A stretch of 64,000 nucleotides of DNA from Owenia fusiformis (Eukaryota > Annelida > Polychaeta > Sabellida > Oweniidae), in the NCBI GenBank assembly GCA_903813345.2, contig CAIIXF020000004.1, positions 17,343,513-17,407,512 of the forward strand, in the 5' to 3' direction. The position numbers were made by a program, and so were the translations under genes. How positions within the stretch are numbered: position 1 is the stretch's first letter; each line of letters begins with the position of its first letter. Positions 23,772-35,811 of the stretch are shown here, one piece after another. A model generated the notes under the pieces. It did no database searches and was not told the origin of the DNA. It saw only the letters and a list, made by a program, of their open reading frames with translations.

Positions 23772-25202
23772 CTTGTTGCCACTCTTTTATTATTTCATTT
23801 GAAAAGAAGAGCTCAAAATGGTGAGGATTAGTGAGAAAATTAGTTTCTCCTTTGAGGAGAATGTAACTCAGCTGATGCACCAAAGTATATAAGTATATGT
23901 AGTCTCTCTTACCTAGTCATATTAGACTCTTGCATCCCCCCCCATCTACCTTAGGAGGTGTGGTATATAGGAAAGGAGAGCTGGGCTTGATGCAAGACTA
24001 AGTATAAGTCAATGTTAAGTCTTTCTCTTAGAGATATGTTAAGATCGGCATGGTAGAACAGATTTTAGATCTATTTGTATAAATGTACATGTCACAAAAA
24101 GCTCCAAGTTAATTAGCCTCATTCATCTACTCTGCTTACCTTGATTACTCAAATTAAATCATTGCTTCCATAGGAAGGCCAAGTAGAAGAAATTTAGTCT
24201 TTCAGGTTGGCAAAAACAAATAAACAAGGTTTGGTTTAGAATATGTTTGATGATTAAGGTAGGCAGTAAATGTAATAATAAAGTATCAAATGCAGAGAAT
24301 GTATCCTTTCTAATACATACATGAATAGTTACTTCATTTAATACACTTGGTCCTGATGCTCAGGGTAAATAGAGGATTTCCTAAGAGGAATTTAGTTCAA
24401 CAAGATCTGAATCTACTTCTAAGTAAAATCAACTTTTGAAAAGGGTAGTTCGAAGAGAGACAAATAAACAAATAACTGAAAATAAGTAAAATCAACTAAG
24501 TATGACCTAGCTGACATTGAAATATGTTATGTATGAGATGACATATCATGAGATGTCATTTTCCATGTTAACCTCGACTGATTACCCCATCAAATGAGAT
24601 TTTTATGGCATTAATGAATCTGCAAAAACATGAAATATCACTATTAGGCGCTTGCCTCCTTTATCAAAATGTACTCAATAAAGCATACAAATATCATCAA
24701 TTTTGAATGAAAAGTTAGTTGTTTTTTATTTTTGTATAATTCAGATTTGTGATATAACAATTTGTCAATTTTATTTCTTGTTGATTTCTCTAATAGGGAA
24801 TATTTTGCTTGGGAAGTCATGGCTGTTTTGACTTTTTTGCATTGGGTTGATATATGTTTTATTAAGCTCTTCAAAGATGGATAATCTTTCTGTTTACTTT
24901 TTTACAATATTTATCCATAAAGTTGAAGAAATATCTGAATTTCGTCGATTTCATTTTCTATTTTTGCTCAATCCTAGAGATCATTTCATGTACTTTCACT
25001 GTTGTCCTCTCCGTTCCATGTGATTTCATGAAATAAATATCAGGTTTTCCAGTTTTTTTGTAAGAGGGTCATAAATGTACTTATCTGGCTCATTAGAGTA
25101 GATTCAGATCTTAGTTGATGTAGAAATATGACAGATGGGATCATCAACTTTTACCCATGCAATGTGATAAGTTGCTTTTTGGATCAAAATTAAAGGGAAA
25201 AA
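23772..25202. other. Non-coding stretch
   Basis: No gene, repeat with clear ends, or RNA is seen. Confidence 0.4.
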
Positions 25203-25403
25203 GACTCATAGCCAGCTTTTGCTAAGAGAGGGAGGGGGGCTCACTTATTCAAAAAAATCCAGAGCATCACATTTGATAACTTTGGCCAAAAAGTGCTTGC
25301 AATATGCTCAGAATGGTGAAAAACTGCATGATTTTAAAATAATTTTGGCCAAAGGGGGGTCCCTTGAACCCCCAATATCTCTCCCCCCATGGCTACTGGC
25401 CTG
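25203..25403. mobile_element. Inverted-repeat element, CATAGCCAGCTTTTG family, copy 1
   Basis: The left end CTCATAGCCAGCTTTTGC and the right end, reverse-complemented, CAGGCCAGTAGCCATGG give a worn inverted repeat. Related copies lie at 50137-50242 (inverted) and 52676-52800. The body words GGCCAAA, GTGCT..CAGAATGGT and AAAAACTGCATGAT are shared with the 52676 copy. Confidence 0.5.
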
Positions 25404-25404
25404 A

Positions 25405-25458
25405 GAAATTAACTTTCATAATATCTTAAAAGAGAGCTTCTACTAGACTCTGATTCCC
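25405..25458 (-). mobile_element. Decayed TACCCT-family fragment
   Basis: CTTAAAAGAGAGCTTC followed by TACTAGACTCTG matches the inner right and inner left parts of the family joined by a deletion. The outer ends are worn and no target duplication is visible. Confidence 0.4.
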
Positions 25459-26024
25459 AGGAAATAGATCAAAAGAGAAAATTCAAAAAAAAGAAAAAGC
25501 GTTATGATGAAGTTTTGAATCAACTTTCTAAAATATGAATTATGAGATTATCTTCAGTATGAATCTATGAATATCTAAAGTTTTGGGAATTTTTAGTGCA
25601 ACATTTCAGGATTTTGGAATTTTTTTTGCAATATTTAAAGGATTTTTCTGGATGATTTTAGAAAGCACATAGCAATATTGGGGGAGCATCCTTGTGTTAA
25701 GGAGGTTCTGCCCCTTAGAGATTTCAATGTGGGAGCCCTGAGGGAGCTGGGAAAACTCACCTTTCTCTAAAGAACAACCTGCAAAATATTTGTTATCTTG
25801 ATACATGGATAGTAAAGCTACTTTTACTGACAAGATACTTGAAGCTCTCAAATTCCACTTGAATTTCTGTTACATGTCTTACTGTCAGTGAATTAACACA
25901 TCTACAGCTATTCACAACTCTGTAGCATTGAAGTGATTTATGTCTGGGATTTAACTTACTGTACCAAGGTGGGCTTTATTAAGCTATTATAATGGGCTTT
26001 ATCTGAAATGAAAGGCTTTGACTG

Positions 26025-26365
26025 GTTGAATTAGCTGTTGGCTGAAAGGCTCTGTCTGCTTAAATAGGTTTTAGGCTGAAATATGTTTTAGGCGAAATTA
26101 GGTTTTAGTCTGAAAGGTTTCATCTTGGAAGCATCATATGAAAGGAGGATTTATTTTGCTGAAAAGCCTTATCTAAATGAAAGGTGTTATCTGGTAAAAT
26201 GGCTATTTGATGAATAGTAAAAACCCCATCCCAGACTTATCTGTGTAGTAGTGTCACTTGCAGCTTTTCTTGCTTTAAGGCTTTATCTTGCTGAAAGCTT
26301 TGACTTGCTAAAAGGCTTTATCTGGCTTTATCTTGCTGAAAAGCTTTGACTAGCTGTGAGGCTTT
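26025..26365. repeat. Degenerate tandem repeat (GCTGAAAGGCTTTATCT)
   Basis: Units of about 17-20 bases with the words GGCTTTATCTTGCTGAAA and GGCTTTGACT recur a dozen or more times with many changes. Confidence 0.6.
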
Positions 26366-26959
26366 ATTCTGCATGCTGAGAGTTAACAAGATGAAATACT
26401 TGGGTTTCCATTCTCTCCAAATAAAATCTGCACTGATATCAGTTAATCATTTAGAATAGAGCATATAACACATTTTATTTGCATGTTTAGGTGAAATTGC
26501 AAATGTAGTCACAGACTCAAGCTGATCATATTCCATCAATACTTTGAACTTTGAGTCAATAACTCGTTGGAGAAGTATAATCTTTCAAAAACACTCTCAC
26601 CTAGGGTCTAACTTGCCCCAAATCACGACTTTTTAAAGTTTCAAAGGAAAAACATCCCGTGTTTAAAATGTTGATCTGTTTCTGGTTATTACATGCGAAG
26701 TTACACAAAATTTGAATGAATTCCTTGATTTTTTGTTATTTCCTAATAATTTTGAAAGTTTATACATCATGCGTATATATGTTATTCCTTGCCATTTCAC
26801 TCTTGTCCTCTGTGATGTGCATTTTGGAATCTGGTCTCTGTAAGATTTTGTATGGGCATTAGGGGCAGAGATTGAAAATCTGAAAATGTTGGAGATTATC
26901 ACCCAAGTCTAGTAGCATCTGATACAGAAAGATTGGACTTCCCAAATAAACAAATTAAC

Positions 26960-27145
26960 CAAAGTGGCCAAGAACCTGTAAATATCATGTTATGGTGTTC
27001 TCATTTTAAAAGATGGAAAAGGGTGAAAATAGTAGAATTAGGAAGAAATAAAGAAAAAGAGGCATTTAGTTAAAACTCTACATTATGTAAAACTGCAAGA
27101 AAATCGGACACTTCATTCAATTATTAAAGAGAAATTGCAAGAAAA
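26960..27145 (+). repeat. Unclassified dispersed repeat, copy 2
   Basis: Shares the ordered words of the copy at 17735-17950 (CCTGTAAATAT, GAAATAAAG, GCATTTAGTT, CTGCAAGAAAA..GGACACTTCATTCAA, AGAGAAATTG). Confidence 0.5.
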
Positions 27146-27149
27146 GGAC

Positions 27150-28326
27150 AACACCATTTTGTAATATTATTCATACTAAACATTGTCAATGAACTACTGT
27201 AAAACCTTTGATTTTATCTCATTGAAAAAATATTTCTGGTAAGAAAGTATTCAGTTTGGCATTTGAGTAGGCATTGGATTATTTTTCATGAAGTTATTTT
27301 CAAAACATATTGAACATTATAAAGTTAACAATTATACAGTGGGCCTATACATGTTTGTATCTTTCCTTGCTTGTTTTCTCTCTATTCCATTTTATAACAC
27401 AAGGAAGAACAATGACGAGATTTCAAGTTGCTTCCCCACTTTTTCTGGAGAAAGATATCAGCAAACCAGAGATTTGTTTCAAGACTACGGAAATGATCTC
27501 TGCTATCTAATTTTACTAAGTTGAGCATCTAAAGTTGTATAGGTATGTAGTAAAATGTCAAAAGGTGGAAAAAATGAAAAATTCTCTGGTTTTAACCAAT
27601 TTTAGAGCCTGGGATTCAAGAGGTTAAAGTGTCAATCAGTCATACCCCAAGCTCTCTTTTAAAGAAGGAAGATCAAACAAGTATCAAAAAGGGTACATGG
27701 ATATGTCAACCATCCTACATAATCGAAATAAATACACAAATCCATATTATAATTTTTCTCCCCATCATCTCTTAGGGAAGAAGCTGGGGGAAAAGCCTGT
27801 ATCCCCACTGTCTCCTCCACCCCTTTACCATATCATTTCCTCGTTTTGGAGGGGTAAAGGGGGGGGGTAGCTGCTTGGTACAAGTTTTATTTTTGAGTCA
27901 ATTTTTTTACTTATTTTTACTTATCATACAAACACATGCTGCATGCTGACCATCATTTATCATTGAACAGTCCCCACAAAAATGTATCATCTGCTGCCTT
28001 ATCTTCCAGCAATTTATCAACCCTTACAAAATATTACAACCCTTTCATGGTTTAATGACGTCTAAACGTGAAATAATGAGAACAAGCTGGGATTTATATG
28101 AAAAATAATTAAAAATAGTTTTACATCTTTTAAAATTATGAAAAAACCTTGATTTTTGTCCACATTTGGAGAGAAATATGGAATTTTGTGTTTGACACGG
28201 ATTATCACTGAGGCGGATTATTTGTTGTCTTTAGCTTATCTGTGGGTAAATATAGTCCTCCATCCTGCACTAATACATCTGGTCTCATTTGTAAATAACC
28301 AAATGTCCGTCTGCTCTTGGCTATTC
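27150..28326. other. Non-coding stretch with repeat remnants
   Basis: A pogo-type end (TA then CTGTAAAACCTTTG) starts at 27197. A 53-bp TACCCT-family remnant lies at 27643-27695. A short inverted pair CCCCTTTACC / GGTAAAGGGG lies at about 27820-27860. Overlapping frames at 27288-27524 follow a good pyrimidine tract but match nothing. Confidence 0.35.
27643..27695 (+). mobile_element. Decayed TACCCT-family MITE (53 bp)
   Basis: TACCCC is joined directly to AAGCTCTCTTTTAAAGAAG.. and ends AAAAGGGTA, matching the right half of the family. The 9 bases on each side do not match, so any duplication has decayed or this copy is rearranged. Confidence 0.5.
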
Positions 28327-28436
28327 CAATCAGATTCTCTCTAAAATTTGAATAAAGTACCTGGATTTCTGGCATTTTTATGGAATTTAGAGTCTTAACT
28401 ACATGTCTGTTTGCTTTATTTCTTTGTAAGTCTTTA
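28327..28436 (-). repeat. Unclassified dispersed repeat, copy 3 (inverted)
   Basis: The reverse complement carries AAATAAAGCAAACAGACATG, TAGTTAAGACTCTAAATTCC and TACTTTATTCAAATTTTAGA, in the same order as at 17735-17950. Confidence 0.5.
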
Positions 28437-28870
28437 GATTTCAACCTGGTTTCATGTTTTAAATTATGACCTGGTCTCCCATAAATTTTATTTTTGTGAT
28501 AAGGTTGCCCTCTGTGTCCATCTGTTCTTATTTGTAAACACTATGTGTCAGTGTGGGCTGTTGCATCAAAGTAAAGTGTGCCAGAAATGTGTGAAGATGA
28601 TCTAGGAGAGTGTCATTCTTGGCCATTCTTTCTTCTGCCTCAGTAGGAGTAAATGCATCGTGAGATATCACAGCCTTCTCTCAGTGTCCTTCTAGAATGC
28701 CGTGAGTTACTTGGCAATAGCCTTCGATCTGATGGGGGCGTGGCCCGTCCAGATTTCGGCCAAAGTGATATGACGAATCAAATCCGTATTTAGTGGCGGG
28801 TGTAAGAACTCCACCAATCAGATCGCTCAGTTTCAAATAAGTAGCGTTAAATTACACCTGATATTCATAG

Positions 28871-28940
28871 GGACTCGTGGTCTTGCGGTAGAATCCTCGC
28901 TGAACATGCTGCAGGCCCGAGTTCGAATCCCGACGCCACC
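28871..28940 (+). tRNA. tRNA-like sequence, probably pseudogene or SINE head
   Basis: A B-box-like GAGTTCGAATC and an A-box-like TGGTCTTGCGG lie about 40 bases apart, and TTTTT follows at 28942, as in a pol III unit. The folding fails: only about three of five T-arm pairs and four of seven acceptor pairs form. The base before the anticodon position is G instead of T. Loop bases GAACA would place AAC (valine) at the anticodon, but this is unsafe. Confidence 0.35.
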
Positions 28941-29228
28941 CTTTTTACTTTTTTCAACTAAATGATTGTTCTTTGATATTACGCAGAAAAAACAATTTTT
29001 ATTTACATAAACTTTATGTTAGAGCTTGAAAATGTAAAAACAATATAATATGTCAACATATTGCGTTTTGGAGTGATGTGCAGGTTTAAAGTTTTTGATC
29101 ACGTACCCTTCCCTTTTGGCATTTGCGCTTATATATTCAAGAGAAGTGTATACCATTGATAAAAAATAAACAGGGTGTATTCCTTAGTACTAAAACTGGA
29201 AGCGGGAAGAGTTTGTGCTACCACGATG

Positions 29229-29357
29229 ATCCCGGAAGATAGACCGAACGATAATGGTACCTCGTTAGGAAAAAAGGATTTTTCTAAACTTGTTAAATAC
29301 ACGATCAAATCGATGGAAAACGGACTAGGTATCGACTACTTGTGTAGAAAATGAGAT
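29229..29357 (+). pseudogene. Short coding-like remnant
   Basis: From ATG, 42 codons run MIPEDRPNDNGTSLGKKDFS.. to LCRK and a stop. The same frame continues after scattered stops with protein-like pieces (..INRLEKSLKVKKICRSCRTS.., ..RLYITLKHHGCSELQIMYNI..) to about 29600. Mixed charge and cysteines suggest an old coding region, possibly of a transposon, but I recognise no domain. Confidence 0.25.
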
Positions 29358-29610
29358 AAAGACGTGATGTGAGTAGATATTTACCCCTCGAGGATCAACA
29401 GGTTAGAGAAATCTTTAAAAGTGAAAAAAATATGTAGGTCATGTCGGACGTCATTTTCGTTTCATAAATTCAACTTCAAATAAGTCGGGTTTAAACGCAT
29501 GGATTGCCAAGAAACTCGGTTATATATAACTTTGAAGCACCATGGTTGTAGTGAACTACAAATCATGTATAACATCGTGGGGAAAAGGTATATTTTCTAA
29601 TTTTAGAAAT

Positions 29611-29690
29611 TAATCAACTGTGATTGGTTAGAATTCTGACGTCATTGAATATATTAATATCATTATAAATCTAGGCCCCGCCCATTTGAT
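29611..29690. promoter_or_regulatory. Cluster of CCAAT, CRE and GC boxes
   Basis: Within 80 bases there is an inverted CCAAT box (GATTGGTT, about 29621), a perfect CRE (TGACGTCA, about 29638) and a GC box (GGCCCCGCCC, about 29674). These are classic binding sites for NF-Y, CREB and Sp1 families in animals. No transcript is identifiable. Confidence 0.35.
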
Positions 29691-29691
29691 C

Positions 29692-31465
29692 GGCAATCAG
29701 TGCAAAGTATATCAGAGCATTCTTGTGCATAGCATAGTCTGAGTATCAGAATGGAGTAAATGTGTCAGTTTCCTCTCTGTGTCTCTTATCCCCAACTTAT
29801 CCTTAGGCCCTTGCAGGGGGTGAAAGGGGAAGGATATTAGGGAGGGGGTCAAACAGGTGAGGAAGGTGCAGGTCTCACATATAGTTTTACCATTTACTCA
29901 TTCCAGCAAATCAATTACTCATTTTATCTGCCACCCCCTCTAATCTACGACTTAAATACACTGTATTGGGATATCTTACCAATATCATAATACAGTTAAT
30001 GCTTTCGATATAGGAAATAAAACTTGAACAAATGAAACATATGATAATGTTGATTTACCAATAAGTAATTTGATGATGAATGGTCACCAGACAATGCCAT
30101 GAGTTTTAGAGCTTAGTACATTATGTGAAGATTATAGGACTCTTTTACAGAGGCAGTATCAAACCATGAGAATGGGTAACAGGACAATAACGCAAGTAAT
30201 ACATAGTTAAGTGACCATCTATTGTTTTAATAAAGGCAACCTAAAGAGTCCTACTTATAGTGCTGCTTCATTATTTGGCAAGAACAATGCTGAAATATTA
30301 ATGCCTCCCGTTAAATGAAATCTCAAAGTAGTAATAAACACAGAATTAAAAAGGCTGAATAGCAATAGCTACATTGGTGAACTCAATACACTCAACATTC
30401 TGATTTGAAATTCTATAGAAATGAGATTGGAATTCAAATTTTAATGAAAAATAGTGTGAAATTGATAATATGTGGGGACGGGGATTATTTTGAAGCTGGT
30501 CAGTCAGTGTAATAGTTGCTCATTTATAGTCCATTTAATGAATAGTTTTCAGACAATACAGCGATTAAGTCCTGACACCCAGCCAACACATTTGCAGAAT
30601 GACATCATGGCATTCTGATGCTCATCTAATCTTTTTGTTGTTCAACTGGAGAAAACTGCTTAGAAATGAGATGAGATTTTATATTATACTTAAAAATGTT
30701 ACTCAATTGTAACATTTATAATTGCATTCTATAATTGAAGCTTTATATTTGTATCATGCTGGTATCATACTAGATTTCTTGAACTATTTGTGAACATTAT
30801 CATTATCATCATTGTCAGATTTTCAGAAGACATGATAATTATTTCATGTCTGAATTCTTTTCAAAATTTGAAAGAACTACATGATTTTCCTACATTTCTC
30901 TACAATTTAGAGTCTTATCTGCATGTTGGTTTCATTTATTCCAATCTTTTACTCCAAATTTCACATTATTAAAACAGCACCACCTTGACATGTTATTGCC
31001 ATAGATTAATCTTCATCAACCTCAACATGTTGAAAGCTGAGTAGTGAACCTGAGATATGTGAAGAAAATGTGAAGATGTATTTGATTTGTTCCCATTCAT
31101 GTCTTTATGGAATATAGAGTATGTACAGTACTAGATAGGTACTGGTTTCAATAATTCAATCTAATGCCTCCTATTACACCTTCCAATAGATTGACTTTGC
31201 CCACTTAAAAGGGAGCTTCATTCTCATGTTCTAGCTCTTGACACTTTTTTAGTACTAGATAAGTGACTACTGATTTCTAATGCAAATCTATACCCCCCCC
31301 CCGAGCATTCTTGAATGAAAGATAATTTTTCTCTAGAGACAAGTTTTCTGCTGTTAAAGTGCACAAAGGTAGTCATTGGTGTTATTTGACTTTTTGACCC
31401 CTATAATTTCAGTGTGTTAAGGAAATATAGAGAATTAAGTTCTACAACTGCAAATCTTATGACAA
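29692..31465. other. Non-coding stretch
   Basis: No gene is supported. Weak traces of the dispersed repeat of 17735 lie, inverted, near 30840-30960. A C-run lies at about 31294. Confidence 0.4.
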
Positions 31466-31468
31466 TAA

Positions 31469-31898
31469 CGCAGATGCGAGTAGGTAGTTACCAGTTTCAC
31501 CACCAGGTGGCTCGTTCGGGTCAGATAGCATGGCGGGTATAGTAGAACGTTCCCTTTAACTTAAATAACATCTGTTTTAGTGGTTCAATTTTCATATAAC
31601 CCTTGTGTATCTAATAGTTATGCAAATCAAAATATGTCCAGTAAATGAAAATGTTATCTGACCGATACAAGAAAAGATATTTCACTTTTTGTGGTTTTGT
31701 AACATGGGCTCTATGGAGAATCAACCCGAACTAGAAGTCACACTTTCAAAAATAATTAAATTTTCAAACTTGATAAACAATTTTCGAAACCATATTTCTA
31801 GATGTACTTTTACATGTAGATTTCAAATATAACATCGCTTTGACTGAATTTTGAATATTTAATGGCGTAAATCAAGGTTTTTTCTACTCGCATCTAGT
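31469..31898. mobile_element. TAA-flanked MITE, copy 1
   Basis: It begins CGCAGATGCGAGTAGGTAGTTA after TAA and ends TCTACTCGCATCTAG, an inverted repeat of about 12 bases. The left 150 bases match, in reverse, the right end of the copy at 50768-51171 (shared words TTTCACCACCAGGTGGCT and CAATTTTCATATAACCCTT). The right-hand duplication is worn here. Confidence 0.7.
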
Positions 31899-34800
31899 CT
31901 ATTCGATTCTCTATCTCTAGAAATACTGTCTCTTCCTTAATATAACTATTACGTATGCACTTAAAGCAATACATTATTTCAAGTGAAATCAAAACCAAGA
32001 ATTAGGACTTACTCTCATTTAGATGCCCAGGGCCTAATTATGAGAATAACCTATATACAGAATTTTATTTTTAGGAGAAGTAACTGTTTCACTTATTGGG
32101 AATTGAGATAATTAGGAGGCATTCAGTATTTATACTGAGGACAGATTGTTTATTGCTGTGATAAATAAAGGCCATTCCCAGGTAATGTGTCTTTGAATGG
32201 ACATTTTCCAGACCACCTTTCTAGTACATTCTAGTAAATTCATGGTACACTTTCAGCTGGATATATAGTTTCTTCAAATCTCATCTGTTCTTATGCTAGT
32301 CATTCTATTATTCACAAAGTGTTTTTATGGTTGCTTGTTTTAGATTTGTCAAGTAATGTGAGATAAGGTTTCATTTTGTTTGCTTGTTTATTTCTTGTTT
32401 GTTTGTTTGTAAAAGAAGTTATTCAGGAGTTTCAGTCACTTAACTACATTGTCATTCTTGCATCCTTATTGAGCTTCTTGCAACCTTATTGAGCTTCTTG
32501 CATCAGATCCTCACTATGCTTTAGATGACCAGATGCAGTCCCATTTCTTGCACCATGGTTCATCAGATCTTCAATATTCTCTTAATCACCAGATGCAGCA
32601 CCATCATGAACAACCATGACATCTCAATTCTCATCAATGAGATCATGTTCCCAGTCAAACAGAGAGAGATGTGATGTACCAGGATATCCTATGCAACTTA
32701 CAGCCTTTCTTGATATATCAAGGCACAACCATGCATGATGTATTATCTCAGGTGTAACTGTCATTTATACCAGACACTTCCCAGAGTATTACCCCTCAGG
32801 TGTTTCTTTGAATAAAAGATAAGTCATGTTTTGGGAATGTATACCAGGTATCATCACTCTGAGTGTATTGTAATTGCTATGGAAACATGTAACATGAATA
32901 GAAAGTTCCAAAACACTAAATCAGTATCACTAACTATCACTAAATTGATTGAAAAAAAAGTTTTATACTAAATAAGTACAGTTCAGTATGACATGTCTTG
33001 GTAGACTTTATGAGAACTAAAAGTGTCAAGAAGTGCTGTAAAAGTAATTTATTATTGATGTATATTTGATATTAAAAATGATTAGATAACTGAAAATGTA
33101 AAAAGTGTTCTTATTTCAAAGTGATCCCTTTGAAGTGTTCAATTTTAGGTTTAACTGCAGATATTCACCTGTGTCTTTGTAGGTTTAGGTTGTCTACCCA
33201 CACAGGTTTAACTGTATCGGGGAAACCATTTCATAAAACTCTTCTGGAAATAGCAGATTGAACTTTTCCTGTGAACTTTTTCATAATAATGTGAAATAAG
33301 TAGTTGGAAAAGCAAGAATATTGGATCAGGATGCCGATAATAAGTCAGATTGAGATATAAGTTGGTTATCTTGGTGAGATGCCAGAACAGTGGTTAAATT
33401 GTCTGTAAAGTTGTGGTATTTCTGTATGGTGCCAGTTATTGACCAAAATTTGTCTCATACCATCAATAATGTGTTTTCTGTTGGTGGATGTGGGATTTTC
33501 ATTCCTTTAAGAGATAAAGATTCCAAAGTACTTGTAATCGATACAAAATATCCAAATTATATATTTGCCATTTATGGAAAATCATCTTCATTACATATAC
33601 CTCGTTATATGTGCACATGTGTTAAGCATCTCAAAAATACATCTGAAAAATATAAGTTATCATTTCCAATTTGTTTGAAATTGCTTCTTTAAAAGAGATC
33701 ATCATCTACAGTCTAACTCATTCACTTAAGGATCTGACACTGAGAATGTTTGTAAGTCTTGTATTTAGACCATTGGAAAAGTACTTCATCTACCTTTTTA
33801 TTTAAGTACATATGTTGAAAATTATATGAGATTATGTCACAGATACTCTGATATGCCCTCCCCCCTCCTGTATACAACCTCATTGTAATTCAGACTATGG
33901 TATCATCATGGTTGTCATAGATTGACCATTTATTGACCAGCTCCCTAATCCCATTCTATCCTGTCTCTTACAAATGACTAATTGCCACTTTCATGCTATT
34001 AATTATGGCAAACTCAAGCCTTGCATCTAATTTGATGGTTTGTCCTATTTTCATTTCACAACCAGAATTATTTTGTAAGTATTTATGGGAAATGTCATCA
34101 ATCAGAGTTTAGGGAGCTTTGTCTTTGCCATTCTGGGATATGACCAAAGCAGAGAAAGTCATTATATTTATCAGTCTGTATTATAGCTTATAGAGTAGTT
34201 TCCTTCATGTATTAGATAAATAAATCAAAATGTATATTTATTCCCTTTCTAATAATGTAGTTTTTACTATGCTCTGACACTCAGGTTATGTTTTAGGGCT
34301 TTGAGACCAGATTTTCCCAAATTTTGGAATTTTTAAATTTTTTGATAAAAAGACTTTGATTGTCCAGATTGTTAAAAAAATCGACAAAGTTCAATATTGT
34401 AGATTCCCAGATCCATAGTTCATGTACTTTGTACATGCAGCAATCATTCCCTTATACAAGCCAGAAAAGTTATTGAGATTTTGTCAAGCTTGTAACTGAC
34501 CTGGCTTATATACAAGCTTAAATCTGAGCAGACTTGAGGGTTTGTATGCAATGGGTCATGAGACAATGTCTCACCAACATGTGACAATTTGTTATATTGC
34601 ATTCCTCCTTCGTTCATGTAAAGAGAGAATTATAACACAATAAAGAACATGATTGCCGATTTGTGGTAATTTACTGCACGGAACCTAAAAATGTAATTTC
34701 AGAGTATCATTTTATATTTTTCTAATTAAGAGAAAAACAGGAAAAGTGTGCAATAAATTGAAATGATGAGTAATATGATATTCAAAATTGTATAGAAATG

Positions 34801-35168
34801 CATGAAATTCTGTCACGTCTTTCATATTTACAATGAAAAACATGAAACAAGAATGATATTATAGGAAAACTTTAAGGGAGGGAAATATGAGAGAATATAG
34901 TAGGGTTTAGCACGTCATATATCATGCTATAATCCTGTCTGCTTTACTTGCAACTTGTTGGATGGTTCTTTTTGTTCTGATGTTTCTTAAGGATGTTTAT
35001 TAAGTCTTTTGATGTCTTCATATTAGTTAGATATTTATTCAAAGTACCTGTCAGCATTTTGCTTTGATCTGAAATCAATCAGCATGTCACATTTGTTACT
35101 TACCAAATACCCCCCCCCCCCTTCCGCTATGCACCTCACTTTTCTGGATTTGAAGTTCCATTTTAAAT
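31899..35168. other. Non-coding stretch
   Basis: Contains GTTT-rich simple sequence (about 32370-32412), a short repeat of the phrase GAGCTTCTTGCA.. with CAGATGCAG words (32455-32600), a pogo-type MITE end (ACACAGGTTTAACTG then TA, about 33200-33216) and a decayed TACCCT-family-like piece (33664-33712). The 100-codon frame at 33390-33692 has no recognisable domain. Confidence 0.35.
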
Positions 35169-35347
35169 CTGTAAAATAGATCCCTGTAAGTGGAATGTCT
35201 TTGGTACTCCAAAAAATGTTCCACTTGGGAGGTGTTTGATTTATACAGGTTTTACAGGTTTAAGTATATGGTTTGCAGGACTTTAAAGATGTTCTACTAA
35301 TGGAGATGTTCCATTTTCAGAGGTGTTCCACTCTACAGGTTTTACTG
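35169..35347. mobile_element. pogo/Tigger-type MITE
   Basis: The right end, reverse-complemented, is CAGTAAAACCTGTAGAGTGG, followed outside by TA. The left end is CTGTAAAATAGATCCCTGTA. Repeated GTTCCAC / GTGGAA words replace the GTTCAC words of the 9126 copy, making it a subfamily variant. Confidence 0.5.
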
Positions 35348-35811
35348 TAATCTTAATTAGATAGGCATGGCTTAAAGTCTTCAGGAATTTCAGGAAATTT
35401 CAGGAAAAAATGGACCAAAATCTGACCCTATTGAGTTCAATACAAATCTGGGTTTATTTCTAGGGGAGGGGGGGGGGGGGGTACTAGGTGGTCAAACAAG
35501 AGTTATTAAATAAGGTCATATTTGATTTTTTCCCATGAAAATACTTTTTCTTCTAAATTTTATAGTTTTTGTAATGAGTCTACATTACTCTTAAAAAGCA
35601 CTCAATCAAATCTCTTTTCCCAAAATTTCTTAAGAGGGAGGACCCACCCAAATCACCGCTCGCTTGGCCCGCATCTTTCGCCATTAAATTTTCAGGAAAT
35701 TCGAAAGTTCTTGCTTTAAGCCATGGATAGGGGAGGGGGTCCATGCAAAACAACTTTAGGCAGGGGAGGAATTGAAATAGATGTATTTTTATGTAACATA
35801 TGTTACATGCA

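Larger units (their letters stand above)
28724..29691. mobile_element. Possible element with GC-box ends and a tRNA-like segment
   Basis: The left edge GATCTGATGGGGGCGTGGCC and the reverse complement of the right edge, GATCAAATGGGCGGGGCC, resemble each other, suggesting a worn inverted repeat around 968 bp. The interior is richer in CpG than the flanks. It holds a tRNA-like sequence (28871-28940), a broken coding-like stretch (29221-29580) and promoter-type boxes near the right edge. No target duplication is certain. It might instead be host promoter DNA, so the boundaries are tentative. Confidence 0.35.

Noticed and set aside
23438-23782. 114-codon minus-strand frame
   Set aside because: It is the translation of the inverted-repeat MITE at 23566-23771.
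27390-27524. Two overlapping open frames after a strong pyrimidine tract and AG, possible terminal exon
   Set aside because: Two of the three frames are open, neither peptide is recognisable, and no donor or polyadenylation signal follows closely.
28871-28940. Functional valine or alanine tRNA gene
   Set aside because: T-arm and acceptor pairing fail and the anticodon loop lacks the required T before the anticodon.
33010-33060. AAGAAGTGCTGTAAAAG reading KKCCKS, recalling the WAP-domain KCC motif of anosmin
   Set aside because: The other WAP cysteines and the upstream CxxDxxC are absent and there are no splice sites around it.
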